Origin: Segnochrobactrum spirostomi
Lineage (GTDB): Bacteria > Pseudomonadota > Alphaproteobacteria > Rhizobiales > Segnochrobactraceae
Assembly (NCBI RefSeq): GCF_009600605.1
Contig: NZ_VWNA01000003.1
Span: 682,001-746,000 of the forward strand
Length of the DNA stretch: 64,000 bases
Direction: 5' to 3'
Of the stretch, positions 36,809 to 45,082 are shown in pieces (the stretch's first letter is position 1; each line of letters starts with the position of its first letter). Under the pieces are notes generated by a model. It was not told where the DNA came from. It did no database searches and worked only from the letters and a program-made list of their open reading frames with translations. The position numbers and the translations under genes are program-made.

Positions 36809-37213
36809 TCGTCTTCCTCCCAGGGAAAGCCGCGTCACCTCGGACGCGTGCGGTTGTTGGTGCGAATGGTATGAGAATTGTCGGATGAGTCAATCCTAGT
36901 GTCAGACATAAAATGCGCGTTGTCCGACCTGAAAGAATGAGGGAACATGAGGAATGATAAGAGCGGCCCCTGCCCGCGCCGCGTCGGCCGGCCATCACAT
37001 TTGCGTTCCGAAGGGGAGCGCGGGAATGCCGAGACGTCGCCGCGCGCGGAGTGACCGCCGCGTCGCCGACGGCAGGTCCGGCATGGCGGTCCCGCCGGTC
37101 GAACCGGACCTCCCGGGTCGCTTGGGATGAGCGAGGGGGCTGGCACGGCCGCGCGGCACATGAGAAGTGAAGGGCCGAATCCGAGACGATCCGATGCCGT
37201 TGAGAACGCCGTC
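36809..37213. other. Divergent control region between araF and the GntR gene
   Basis: The araF-proximal 110 bases are AT-rich and hold the promoter annotated at 36866. The rest is GC-rich with short inverted repeats (for example CCGGT-CGA-ACCGG at 37095-37107). In-frame GntR starts at 37127 and 37160 fall here, so part of it may be coding. Confidence 0.5.
36866..36894 (-). promoter_or_regulatory. araF operon promoter with overlapping inverted repeat
   Basis: On the minus strand TTGACT (36893-36888) and TACCAT (36871-36866) are spaced 16 bases apart, about 58 bases before the araF start. ATTG-N10-CAAT at 36877-36894 overlaps the -35 box, and TTGTC[C/G]GA occurs at 36878 and again at 36920, four helical turns apart. 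These are plausible sites for the divergent GntR regulator. Read from sequence only. Confidence 0.5.
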
Positions 37214-37948
37214 ATGAGCCTTGCGTCCGCCGACCTGCAGCGTGTGCCGCCGCGCCCGCGTCCGCGCGTCGGCCGCGACTTCACCGTCGCGCTCGCCCGC
37301 GCCATCGTCGAAGGCCGTTTTCCGGAAGGCTCGACGCTGCCCCGCGAGCAGGATCTCTGCGCCGAATATTCGATCAGCCGCTCCGTCGTCCGGGAAGCGC
37401 TCAAGACGCTCGAATCGAAGGGCGTGGTGCGCTCGCGCGCCCGCGCCGGCACGCGGGTCCGGCCGCGGTCCGACTGGAACCTGCTCGACGCCGAACTGCT
37501 CGATTGGATGGGGGAATCGGTCGTCGACGCCGATCTCCTCGCCGCGGTGCTCGAAGCCCGGCAGGCGATCGAACCATTCGCGGCGGCGCTTGCCGCCGAG
37601 CGGGCGAGCCTCGCCGACGTCGCCGCGCTTCACGCCGCCTGGGAGGCGATGCGCGACGCCGCGCCCGGCGACGATCAGGCCTTCACCGCGGCCGATGCGG
37701 AGTTCCACCGCGTGCTGATGCGGGCGAGCGGCAACCGCGTGTTCGAGCAATTGTCCGGCATCATCGACGCCGCCTTGACCCGTTCGCTCGACCGCTCGAA
37801 CCGTTCCGTCCATTCCCACCGCGAGGCGATCGAGATCCACGGCCGCCTAGTCGAAGCGCTGCGCATGCGCGACCGCGCCGCCGCCCACCGCGCCTCTGAG
37901 GAAATCCTGCAAACCGCCGCCCGCGACCTCAGCCTGCCGCGGCGGTAG
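37214..37948 (+). CDS. GntR-family regulator, FadR/DgoR-like FCD subfamily
   Basis: 244 aa from ATG 37214; longer in-frame starts exist at 37127 and 37160. The winged helix FPEGSTLPREQDLCAEYSIS and SVVREALKTLESKGVVRSR is followed by the linker TRVRPRSDWNLLDAELLDWM, which is characteristic of DgoR-type galactonate repressors, then the FCD helical domain (LEARQAIEPFAAALAAE). The divergent galactonate dehydratase operon is the natural target. The C-terminal end converges on tenA with nine bases between stops. Confidence 0.87.
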   Translation: MSLASADLQRVPPRPRPRVGRDFTVALARAIVEGRFPEGSTLPREQDLCAEYSISRSVVREALKTLESKGVVRSRARAGTRVRPRSDWNLLDAELLDWMGESVVDADLLAAVLEARQAIEPFAAALAAERASLADVAALHAAWEAMRDAAPGDDQAFTAADAEFHRVLMRASGNRVFEQLSGIIDAALTRSLDRSNRSVHSHREAIEIHGRLVEALRMRDRAAAHRASEEILQTAARDLSLPRR

Positions 37949-37957
37949 GAACTCGCC

Positions 37958-38605
37958 TCACACCGCGTAGGCCGCCTCGTGAAAGGCGATCTCCAACGCC
38001 TGCGCCCGTCCGAACACCGCAGAGAGACGAGCGGCCTCCGCCTCGGTGAGGCCGGGACCCGCCGCATCCAGCGTGTCCTTCAGGAAGCGTGCCTGCGCCT
38101 CGAACTCCGGGGCGGCGTGGAGATCCACCCACGCCTTGAGGAGCAGATCGGAGATGGCGGCGGTGCTCGCCCGCGTGCACCAGGTGAAATACATCCACTC
38201 GGCGGCGAACATCGCGGCGACGACGTCGAGGTAGGTCCCCGCCTCGGCGATCGCGAGCATGCCGTCGCGGAACTCGGCGACCGCCGGCCGGCGGACGTCG
38301 TAGGCGGCGGGGTCGATGCCGCGTGCGGCAAAGGTCTGCTCAAAATAGACGATCTGCTCGTTCACGAGCGCATTGAGAACGCCGACGAACCACCGCCGCC
38401 CGACCATCCCGGGTGCGCGCGCAACGGCGAAGGCGAAGATCGCCACCGCCGTCTCGACGAAAGCCCCTTCGTAGACGAGGTAACGGTCGAACACGGGGGA
38501 CGGCAGGCGATCAGCCTCGATATCGCGAACGAAGCGATGATCGATCATCGCGGCGAAGACGTCGGCGTTCTCGCGCAGGATGCGCTCCGACAGGGTCTCG
38601 CTCAT
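37958..38605 (-). CDS. TenA/THI-4 family protein (thiaminase II-like)
   Basis: 215 aa, all-helical TenA fold. Recognisable segments are FDRYLVYEGAFVETAVAIFA, EQIVYFEQTF and AAEWMYFTWC with the conserved Glu and Cys region near mid-protein. Canonical TenA hydrolyses aminopyrimidines for thiamine salvage, but many TenA homologues sit in unrelated catabolic loci. The start ATG 38605 follows the btpA-like stop by one base, so the two are cotranscribed. No other thiamine gene is present, which argues for a non-thiamine role here. Confidence 0.82.
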   Translation of the reverse strand: MSETLSERILRENADVFAAMIDHRFVRDIEADRLPSPVFDRYLVYEGAFVETAVAIFAFAVARAPGMVGRRWFVGVLNALVNEQIVYFEQTFAARGIDPAAYDVRRPAVAEFRDGMLAIAEAGTYLDVVAAMFAAEWMYFTWCTRASTAAISDLLLKAWVDLHAAPEFEAQARFLKDTLDAAGPGLTEAEAARLSAVFGRAQALEIAFHEAAYAV

Positions 38606-38606
38606 C

Positions 38607-39449
38607 TCAGGCCTCCAGCGCCGGCGCGGCCGCCGCCACGAAGCTGCGGACACGATCGGGATCGACCGGGTTCCACCATACGCCGCCGACCTTCAGGGAG
38701 GAGGCGACGATCACGCCCGCCGTGCGCTCCAGGATGGCGACGACGTTGCCCTCGTTCACGCCGGAGCCGACGAGGACCGGAAGGTGCGTCGCCCCGCCTA
38801 TGGTCTCGATCTCCTCGATCGAGGCCGCGTGGCCCGTGCGCTGCCCGGTCGCGATCACCGCATCGGCGTCAAAGAAGGCGAGATCGCGGGTGAGCTCCTC
38901 GATCGAGCGGTCGGCCACGATCGCATGGGCGCCGTGCTTCACATGGCTGTCGGCGAAGATCTTCACGTCGTCCGCTCTGAGGCTCGCGCGGTAGCGCATC
39001 GCCTCGCCGGCCCGCCCTTCGATGAAGCCCTCGTTCGCGACGTAGGCGTTCGCCCATTGATTGACGCGGATGAACCGCGCACCGCCGGCCACGGCTGCCG
39101 CCAGCGCCGGAAGCGGCGCGTTGGCGAGGACGTTGATGCCGAGCGGCACCCCGGTTGCGCGCCCGATGCGGTCCGTAACGACGGCCATACAGGCGGCCGT
39201 CTCAGGACCGATATCGTCCGGCTTCGAAAACGGGATGTCGCCGTGGTTCTCGATGATGAGGCCGTGAATGCCGCCGTCAACCAGTGCTTCAGCGTCGCGC
39301 AGGCAATCGTCGAGGATCGCCTTCATGCCTGCGCCTCGATAGCGCGGCGCACCCGGGAAAGGCGGACAATGGATCATCCCGATCAATACCTTGTCACGCC
39401 CGAATATTTCTTTTATCGCTCCGCCCGATAAATTAGAAATGGACTGCAT
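38607..39449 (-). CDS. BtpA/SgcQ-family TIM-barrel protein
   Basis: 280 aa. The N-terminal VLIGMIHCPPFPGAPRYRG is the BtpA signature, with HGLIIENHGDIPF, VNQWANAY and FADSHVKHG further on. The family includes photosystem biogenesis protein BtpA and E. coli SgcQ, which sits in an uncharacterised sugar cluster. A phosphosugar-processing role in the cytosol is inferred from the neighbouring kinase and importer. The start at 39449 has GGAGGGA upstream and lies only 24 bases from the oppositely oriented kinase start. Confidence 0.88.
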   Translation of the reverse strand: MQSISNLSGGAIKEIFGRDKVLIGMIHCPPFPGAPRYRGAGMKAILDDCLRDAEALVDGGIHGLIIENHGDIPFSKPDDIGPETAACMAVVTDRIGRATGVPLGINVLANAPLPALAAAVAGGARFIRVNQWANAYVANEGFIEGRAGEAMRYRASLRADDVKIFADSHVKHGAHAIVADRSIEELTRDLAFFDADAVIATGQRTGHAASIEEIETIGGATHLPVLVGSGVNEGNVVAILERTAGVIVASSLKVGGVWWNPVDPDRVRSFVAAAAPALEA

Positions 39450-39473
39450 CGACTTCCCTCCGGGCTGAGTTCA

Positions 39474-40388
39474 ATGAAAGCTTACGTGATCGGCAATGTT
39501 GCATGGGACGAGACGCTCGCCGTGGAAGCCTGGCCCCAGCCGGGCGTCTCGCTGTTCGCCTCGGGCCTCACCGCCGATCTGGGCGGCAAGGGCTGTAACC
39601 AGGCAGTCGTGATCGGCCGATGCGGCGTGCCGACCGTCCTCGTCGCGGCGATCGGCGCGGATGCCGCCGCCGCCGCGATCACGGCGCGGCTCGCGGCGGA
39701 GCCGCTGACGGCCCGGCTCGTATCGCGCCCCGACTTGCCCAGCGACCGGTCCATCATCCTGTCCGGACCCGACGCCGAGAACGCGATCGTCACGACCGTC
39801 GCCTGCGCCGAAGCCCTGAAGCCAGCCGACGTCGAGACGGCACTGCGCGACGCGACGGCGGGCGACTGGGTGATCCTGCAGGGCAACCTGCGCGACGAGA
39901 CGACCGAGGCCGCGCTCGCGATCGCCCGGCGTCGCGGGCTCGCTACCGCCTTCAATCCCTCGCCGATGCGTCCCGCGTTCGCCGCCATGCTCGCCCTCGC
40001 CGACATCGTGTTCGTCAACAGCCACGAGGCGCACGATCTGACCGGCCTCGACGGCACCGAGGCAGCGACCGCGCTCCGCGCGATGGGCGCGACGATTGCC
40101 GTCGTCACGCTCGGCGCTGCGGGATCGCTACTCGCGACGGCCGGAAGCGTCGTCGCCGTGCCCGCCGCGCCTGCCCACCCTGTCGACACCACCGGAGCCG
40201 GCGACAGCTTCCTCGGGACGGCGCTGGCGTCGGCGATCTCGCGGGGGCCGCTGGACCCTCTGGCGCTCTCGCACGGCGCGCGCGCAGCGGCCCTCACGAT
40301 CGGGCGGCGCGGCACCGTCGCCGCCTTCCCGACCGCGACGGAGATGTCCGAAATCCTCGCGAGCGCCGAGGCGCCGGAGAGCCGCTGA
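39474..40388 (+). CDS. PfkB-family (ribokinase-like) sugar kinase
   Basis: 304 aa. The N-terminal GGKGCNQA (37-44) and the C-terminal DTTGAGDSFLGT (Asp244 catalytic base, GAGD anion hole) are the two PfkB signatures. It phosphorylates a pentose, hexose or nucleoside-like sugar with ATP. It is the only plus-strand gene in this island, with 24 bases separating it from the divergent btpA-like gene and two bases from the convergent GATase-like stop. Any promoter must overlap the btpA coding start. Confidence 0.9.
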   Translation: MKAYVIGNVAWDETLAVEAWPQPGVSLFASGLTADLGGKGCNQAVVIGRCGVPTVLVAAIGADAAAAAITARLAAEPLTARLVSRPDLPSDRSIILSGPDAENAIVTTVACAEALKPADVETALRDATAGDWVILQGNLRDETTEAALAIARRRGLATAFNPSPMRPAFAAMLALADIVFVNSHEAHDLTGLDGTEAATALRAMGATIAVVTLGAAGSLLATAGSVVAVPAAPAHPVDTTGAGDSFLGTALASAISRGPLDPLALSHGARAAALTIGRRGTVAAFPTATEMSEILASAEAPESR

Positions 40389-40390
40389 GG

Positions 40391-41158
40391 TCAACGGCCT
40401 TCGGTGATCCAACCGAGGATGTTCTTCCAAAGCCGGCCGTAGCCTTCCCAGGCGCAGAAGGCCGGGGACAACCAGTGCGGACCGATGTCCGACGTCCACG
40501 CCGCCGTGCGCCCCTCGCCGTAGCGGCCGAGGACGAGCAGCGGATGGCCGCCCTGATCGGCCGGAAGCCGGGCGAGAACCTCCGCACCCGGCTTCGCCTC
40601 GACCTCGTTGACGCCGAGCAGCGGCGGCCAGGCGATCCCGGTGAGGCCGGCGACCGCCGGGTGGCCCGGCTGAACGATGTCGGCCGTCGTCCCTTCCGGG
40701 ATCTCCACCCGATCGTCATAGGGCAGGCACGAGACCGGCAGCACGTCCTCGACGGCCGTCCGGCGCCAGCGGGCCTTCCCGTCGATGCCTTGGAACGAGA
40801 AATAGCCGCCGACCATGAGGAGCCCGCCGCCGCCTTCGACGAACGTTCGGATGAGCTTCAGCCGGTTCGGCACGGTGCGGGAGTGGAGCCACACCTCGGG
40901 CGGCAGCAGCAGCGTGTTGGCGCCGATGTCGGACAGGATGATCGCGTCGTAGGCCCGGAGCCCGTCGAGATCGAACGGGAATTTGTCCGCCGCTTCGTGC
41001 GCGGGCATGTAGGTGAGCTTGAACTCGCTGCCCTCGAGCGCCTTCACCAAAGGCTCGGCCCCGAGGTGGAACGTGACCGACCCGAACTGGTCGAACCCCT
41101 TGTAATGCGTGGCGGAGCTGACCCAGCTCTCGCCGACGAGCAGCACATTCTTCGTCAT
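40391..41158 (-). CDS. Glutamine-amidotransferase-like (GATase1-like) protein
   Basis: 255 aa cytosolic protein of the class I GATase-like/DUF1355 family (VLLVGESWVSSATHYKGFD, AIILSDIGANTLLLPPEVW, GGGLLMVGGYFSFQGIDGKARW). The last segment resembles the nucleophile elbow, but has Gly-Tyr instead of a catalytic Cys, so glutaminase activity is unlikely. The role is unknown. It is the distal gene of the LacI-controlled importer operon, 21 bases after the phosphotriesterase-like gene. Confidence 0.82.
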   Translation of the reverse strand: MTKNVLLVGESWVSSATHYKGFDQFGSVTFHLGAEPLVKALEGSEFKLTYMPAHEAADKFPFDLDGLRAYDAIILSDIGANTLLLPPEVWLHSRTVPNRLKLIRTFVEGGGGLLMVGGYFSFQGIDGKARWRRTAVEDVLPVSCLPYDDRVEIPEGTTADIVQPGHPAVAGLTGIAWPPLLGVNEVEAKPGAEVLARLPADQGGHPLLVLGRYGEGRTAAWTSDIGPHWLSPAFCAWEGYGRLWKNILGWITEGR

Positions 41159-41179
41159 GATCTCGATCGTCTCCGGATA

Positions 41180-42286
41180 TCAGGACCGCGCGGAGCGGAA
41201 TGCGGCGTCGAAGACCGCGCGCGGGTTGTCGGTGAGGAGGCTCGACAGCGTCACGTCGTCGACGCCATGGCGTTTGAGGCGGGGCAGGAAGTGCTTGGGC
41301 ACGAAGGCATAGCCGTTCCCGCCATAGCGCGTCAGCATCATCTTCAGGAAGACGTCCTGAGACAGGAGGATGCTGCCGGCGTGGCCCGCCTCGATCAGGC
41401 GAACGATCGCGCGGGCGCATTCCTCGTCGCTCGGACACTGGACGCCCTGGTCGGCATAGAAGAAATCCATGCCGATCATGTCGTATTCGATGAAGGCTCC
41501 CCGCGCCGCGAGCGAGGACTGATACGCGAAATCGTCGTGCGACGGGTTCATGTGGCAGAGCACGGTGTGGGCGGGATCGCCGCCCTCCCGCTCGACGAGA
41601 TCGAGCACCTCGTGGCCGCGGCGAAACCAGCCCGGCAGGTGCACCATGAGCGGCAGCCCCGTGAGCTTCTGCGCCCGCGCGGCCCCGGCGAGGGATTTGC
41701 GTTCCTCCGCCGTGAAGTCCGCGGAGACGCCGATCTCGCCGATGAGACCGATGCGGACGCCGGTATCACCGATCCCGTGCACGGCCTCCGCGACGATCTC
41801 GGCGGCGATGTCGTCCGCGCTCATGCGGGCGACCTTTTCCGGGTGCGACGAGCCGAGATAATAGCCGGCGCCGATCACCACATTGAGCCCGGTCGCCCGC
41901 GACACGCGCCGCATCGCAAGCGGATCGCGCCCGATGCCCTGGCACGTGGGCTCCACCACCGTGCGCCCGCCGAGACCGGCGAAGAGCTTGAGCTCCTCGA
42001 TCGCCGATGCCTCGTCGTCGAGCGCGATGTTGTGGAGATTGACGAACGGATCCTGCCGGAGTTCCGAGAGGATCTCGACGCAGACGAAGCTCGAGGCGAG
42101 ATATTGCCGCTCCGGCTCCTTCGGCTTGTTCCACCAGCAGCGGCAATCGTTGAGGATGTGCTCGTGCATCAGCGTCATGCCGAGCGTCACGGCAGGCACC
42201 GGCCCGTCGACCGTCATGACGGTGCCGGAGCCGACATGAGCCTCCGAGAGCGAGGAAGCCGTGGGCGGAGACGAGGTCGCACTCAT
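41180..42286 (-). CDS. Phosphotriesterase-related amidohydrolase/lactonase
   Basis: 368 aa amidohydrolase-superfamily barrel. Metal ligands are His41 and His43 (MHEHIL), Glu112 (VVEPT), His216 (MVHLPGW), His245 (LCHMNPS) and Asp311 (SQDVFLK). The bridging residue is Glu, as in the PHP/PTER branch, rather than the carboxylated Lys of true phosphotriesterase. Such enzymes are often lactonases or phosphosugar-lactone hydrolases. Start ATG 42286 overlaps the permease stop. In context it may open a sugar lactone or hydrolyse the imported compound. Confidence 0.87.
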   Translation of the reverse strand: MSATSSPPTASSLSEAHVGSGTVMTVDGPVPAVTLGMTLMHEHILNDCRCWWNKPKEPERQYLASSFVCVEILSELRQDPFVNLHNIALDDEASAIEELKLFAGLGGRTVVEPTCQGIGRDPLAMRRVSRATGLNVVIGAGYYLGSSHPEKVARMSADDIAAEIVAEAVHGIGDTGVRIGLIGEIGVSADFTAEERKSLAGAARAQKLTGLPLMVHLPGWFRRGHEVLDLVEREGGDPAHTVLCHMNPSHDDFAYQSSLAARGAFIEYDMIGMDFFYADQGVQCPSDEECARAIVRLIEAGHAGSILLSQDVFLKMMLTRYGGNGYAFVPKHFLPRLKRHGVDDVTLSSLLTDNPRAVFDAAFRSARS

Positions 42287-43296
42287 CGCTTCTTGCCCCC
42301 CGCCCGCACGGGCAGCCGGAACTTCGCATTGAACACGCGCGTGTTCAGCCAGATCGCCACCAGGATGATCGCACCCGTCACGATCTGGGTGAAGAAGGGC
42401 GAGATGTGCATGAGGATGAGCCCGTTGCCGATGACCGCGATCGTCAGGGTCCCGAGCACCGTGCCGAGGATGGTCCCCCGCCCGCCGGTCAGCGACGTGC
42501 CACCGAGCACGACCGCCGCGATGACCTGAAGCTCGAAGCCGACGCCTGCGTTCGAGGAGCCCGATCCGAGGCGCGCGGCGACGAGAAGACCGGCCACCGC
42601 ACAGGAGAGGCCCGAGATCATGTAGACCGAGGCGATGACCCAACGCGCCGGCATCCCGACGCGCCGCGCCGCCTCCATGTTCGAGCCGACCGCCACGACC
42701 TGCCGGCCATAGCGCGTCGAGCGGATCGCGACATAGGCGACGACGGCGAACACCACCGCGATGAGTGCCGGCACCGGAATGCCGAGGAGATCGCCGCGAC
42801 CGAGCCAGAAGAACCCGGGCGCATCGTTGATCGGGATCGAATAGCCCTGGGTGAGGTAGAGGGCGAGGCCCCGCAGGATGGAGAGGCCGGCGAGCGTGAC
42901 GATGAAGGCGGCGACGCCCTGATAGGCGATGAACCAGCCTTGCGCGAGGCCCATCACGGCCCCCAGCACGAGCATGGCGACCGTCGCCGCCGGCCAGGGC
43001 AACCCGCTCGCCATGGCGATCGCCGCGACCGCGTTGACGAGCGCCACCTGCGACCCGACCGACAGATCGATGCCGCCGGTGATGATGACGAAGGTCATGG
43101 CGAGACCGACGATCAACACCGGCGCGGCCTGCCGCAGCACGTTGAGGATGTTGCCGGCGGTCATGAAGGTGTTCGTGCCCGCCGTGAAGAAGGCAAGGCA
43201 CGCCACGAAGAACACGGTGATGGAGAGGATCTGCGCGTGCTCGGCGAGGAAATCGGCGACCGGCGATCCGGCGGCCCGTTCGGTATAGGCGCTCAT
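42283..43296 (-). CDS. FrcC/RbsC-type ABC sugar importer permease
   Basis: 337 aa, ribose-class permease. IITGGIDLSVGSQVAL and AAVVLGGTSLTGGRGTILG are the family hallmarks, and eight to ten hydrophobic segments are predicted. The stop overlaps the start of the phosphotriesterase-like gene and the start overlaps the ATPase stop, so the operon is tightly coupled. As in fructose importer FrcBCA, it pairs with a single-domain ATPase. Confidence 0.92.
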   Translation of the reverse strand: MSAYTERAAGSPVADFLAEHAQILSITVFFVACLAFFTAGTNTFMTAGNILNVLRQAAPVLIVGLAMTFVIITGGIDLSVGSQVALVNAVAAIAMASGLPWPAATVAMLVLGAVMGLAQGWFIAYQGVAAFIVTLAGLSILRGLALYLTQGYSIPINDAPGFFWLGRGDLLGIPVPALIAVVFAVVAYVAIRSTRYGRQVVAVGSNMEAARRVGMPARWVIASVYMISGLSCAVAGLLVAARLGSGSSNAGVGFELQVIAAVVLGGTSLTGGRGTILGTVLGTLTIAVIGNGLILMHISPFFTQIVTGAIILVAIWLNTRVFNAKFRLPVRAGGKKR

Positions 43297-44084
43297 CGGT
43301 GCCCTCCCTCACCGACGATGAGCTTCACGAGGTCTTCCAGGTTCGTCTCTCCGATGCGGCGCTCGGCGACCTTGGTGCCCTCGTACATGACGGCGATGCG
43401 GTCGCAGACGCGAAAAAGATCCTGCAAACGGTGCGTGATGAGCACGACGGAAACCCCGCGGGCTTTGACCCGGTTGATGAGCGCCAGGACCGCCTCGACC
43501 TCCGCCACGGCGAGCGCCGAGGTCGGCTCGTCCATGATCAGCACCTTCGGCTCGAACGCCGCGGCGCGGGCGATCGCGATCGCCTGCCGCTGGCCGCCGG
43601 AGAGCTTCTCCACTTTCGCCGTCAGACGCGGGATGCGGATCTCCAGCGCCTCGAGCATCCGGCGCGCCTCGGCCATCATCGCCGCCTGATCGAGGAAGAG
43701 ACCCCGGCTCTTTTCGCGCCCGAGGAACAGGTTACCCACGACATCGATGTGGTCGCACAGGCTCAGATCCTGAAAGACCATCTCGATGTGGCGAGCGCGG
43801 GCGTCGGCCGGGCCGGCGAAGACGACCGGCCGGCCGTCCACTTCGATGGTGCCGCCGTCGGGGATGTAGGTTCCCGAGATCACCTTGGTCAGGGTGGACT
43901 TGCCCGCCGCGTTGTCGCCGACGAGGCCGAGGCATTCGCCGGGAAAGAGATCGAGATCGACGCCGCGCAGGGCCTGATGGGATCCGAAGGTCTTGACGAT
44001 CCCCTTGAGCGACACCCGTGGCGGAGCCCCGTCCAGCCGGGGAGCAACGCGCTCCCCGGCCCCGGTCACGGTCTCAGGCCTCAT
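43293..44084 (-). CDS. FrcA-type single-domain ABC sugar importer ATPase
   Basis: 263 aa with one nucleotide-binding domain, unlike the 500-aa RbsA type. Walker A GDNAAGKST, Q loop VFQDLSLCDH, signature KLSGGQRQA, Walker B VLIMDEPTSAL, switch His in ITHRLQDL. Length and layout match rhizobial FrcA. It would work as a homodimer. Start ATG 44084 overlaps the binding-protein stop at 44081. Confidence 0.92.
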   Translation of the reverse strand: MRPETVTGAGERVAPRLDGAPPRVSLKGIVKTFGSHQALRGVDLDLFPGECLGLVGDNAAGKSTLTKVISGTYIPDGGTIEVDGRPVVFAGPADARARHIEMVFQDLSLCDHIDVVGNLFLGREKSRGLFLDQAAMMAEARRMLEALEIRIPRLTAKVEKLSGGQRQAIAIARAAAFEPKVLIMDEPTSALAVAEVEAVLALINRVKARGVSVVLITHRLQDLFRVCDRIAVMYEGTKVAERRIGETNLEDLVKLIVGEGGHR

Positions 44085-45025
44085 TTGAAGACGGCCCGGT
44101 AGGGATCGACGTTCGCCTTGGTGACGATGGTGATCGGCACCGACACCAACTTCTCGACGGTCCCGCCGGACGTCACGGCGTCGAGCGCCTTGACCGCCGC
44201 CGCGCCCATGCCGGCAGGGTCCTGCTGGATCACCGCCGCGACGTAGCCCTTGTCGATGCCGGCGATCGCCTGGGCGGTGAGATCCCAGCCGAAGATCTTG
44301 ATTTTGTCCTGCTTGCCCTGGCTTTCGACCGCGGCGATCGCGCCCATCAGGGCGGGTTCGCCGGTCGCATAGATCGCCGTCAGATCGGGATTGCCGGTGA
44401 TGAGGTTCTCCGCCGCCGCGAGCGCGTTGTCCTGAATGTTCTGCCCATCCACGACGGCGACGACCTCGACACCCGACTTGCCCTTGATGGCGTCTTCGAA
44501 GCCCTTCTGGCGCACGTTCTGGATGTAGGAGTTGAGAGCCCCGACGATTCCGACCTTCGCCGTGCCGCCGTTCTTCGCGACATAATCGAGGAAGAACGCG
44601 CCCATGTCGGCGCCGGCCTTGGCGTTGTCGACGCCGACCTGCGCCTTCTGCGGGCCGGCCGGCAGGATGGCGTCGATGGCGACGACCGGGATCTTGGCGT
44701 CGGCCGCTTCCTTGACGGCCGGCATGATGCCGTTGACGTCGATGGCGACGACGATGAAGCCGTCCACCTTCTGCTGGATGTAGGTCTCGATCGCGCTGTT
44801 CTGCGCCGCCGGATCGTTGTTGGCGTTGTAGATCACGAGCTTGTCGCCGGCGGCGTCGGCCGCCTTCTGGGCCCCCTCGTTGATCTGATTGAAGAAGAGC
44901 GCCTGCTGGTTGATCTGGATGAGCGCGTAGGTCTTGCCCACCGCCGCGGCGGGCATAAGCGACGCGCCGAGTGCCGTCATGCCGAGCGCGAGGGTGAACA
45001 ATCTGCGGGTGATGCTGGTCTTCAC
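44081..45025 (-). CDS. RbsB/FrcB-type sugar binding protein
   Basis: 314 aa class I periplasmic binding protein. The Sec signal covers about the first 30 residues (LALGMTALGASLMPAAAVG). The mature protein begins with KTYALIQINQQALFFNQINEG; the cleft segment NNDPAAQNSAIETYIQQKVD and GWDLTAQAIAGIDKGYV are typical. Ligand unknown. It is the first transport gene after lacI-type regulator, 57 bases downstream. Confidence 0.91.
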   Translation of the reverse strand: MKTSITRRLFTLALGMTALGASLMPAAAVGKTYALIQINQQALFFNQINEGAQKAADAAGDKLVIYNANNDPAAQNSAIETYIQQKVDGFIVVAIDVNGIMPAVKEAADAKIPVVAIDAILPAGPQKAQVGVDNAKAGADMGAFFLDYVAKNGGTAKVGIVGALNSYIQNVRQKGFEDAIKGKSGVEVVAVVDGQNIQDNALAAAENLITGNPDLTAIYATGEPALMGAIAAVESQGKQDKIKIFGWDLTAQAIAGIDKGYVAAVIQQDPAGMGAAAVKALDAVTSGGTVEKLVSVPITIVTKANVDPYRAVFK

Positions 45026-45082
45026 GGTGTCGATCCTCTCTCTGGTGGCTTTTCAGGTTTGGAAGCGTCGCGTTTTTCTTGT

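Noticed and set aside
37958-38605. TenA gene as part of a thiamine salvage operon or a TPP riboswitch nearby
   Set aside because: No thi genes and no THI-box-like sequence were found around it; it is coupled to the BtpA-like gene by a one-base gap.
43293-44084. Single-domain ATPase as a truncated RbsA
   Set aside because: Rhizobial fructose importer ATPase FrcA has the same single-domain length; start and stop overlaps with neighbours are intact.
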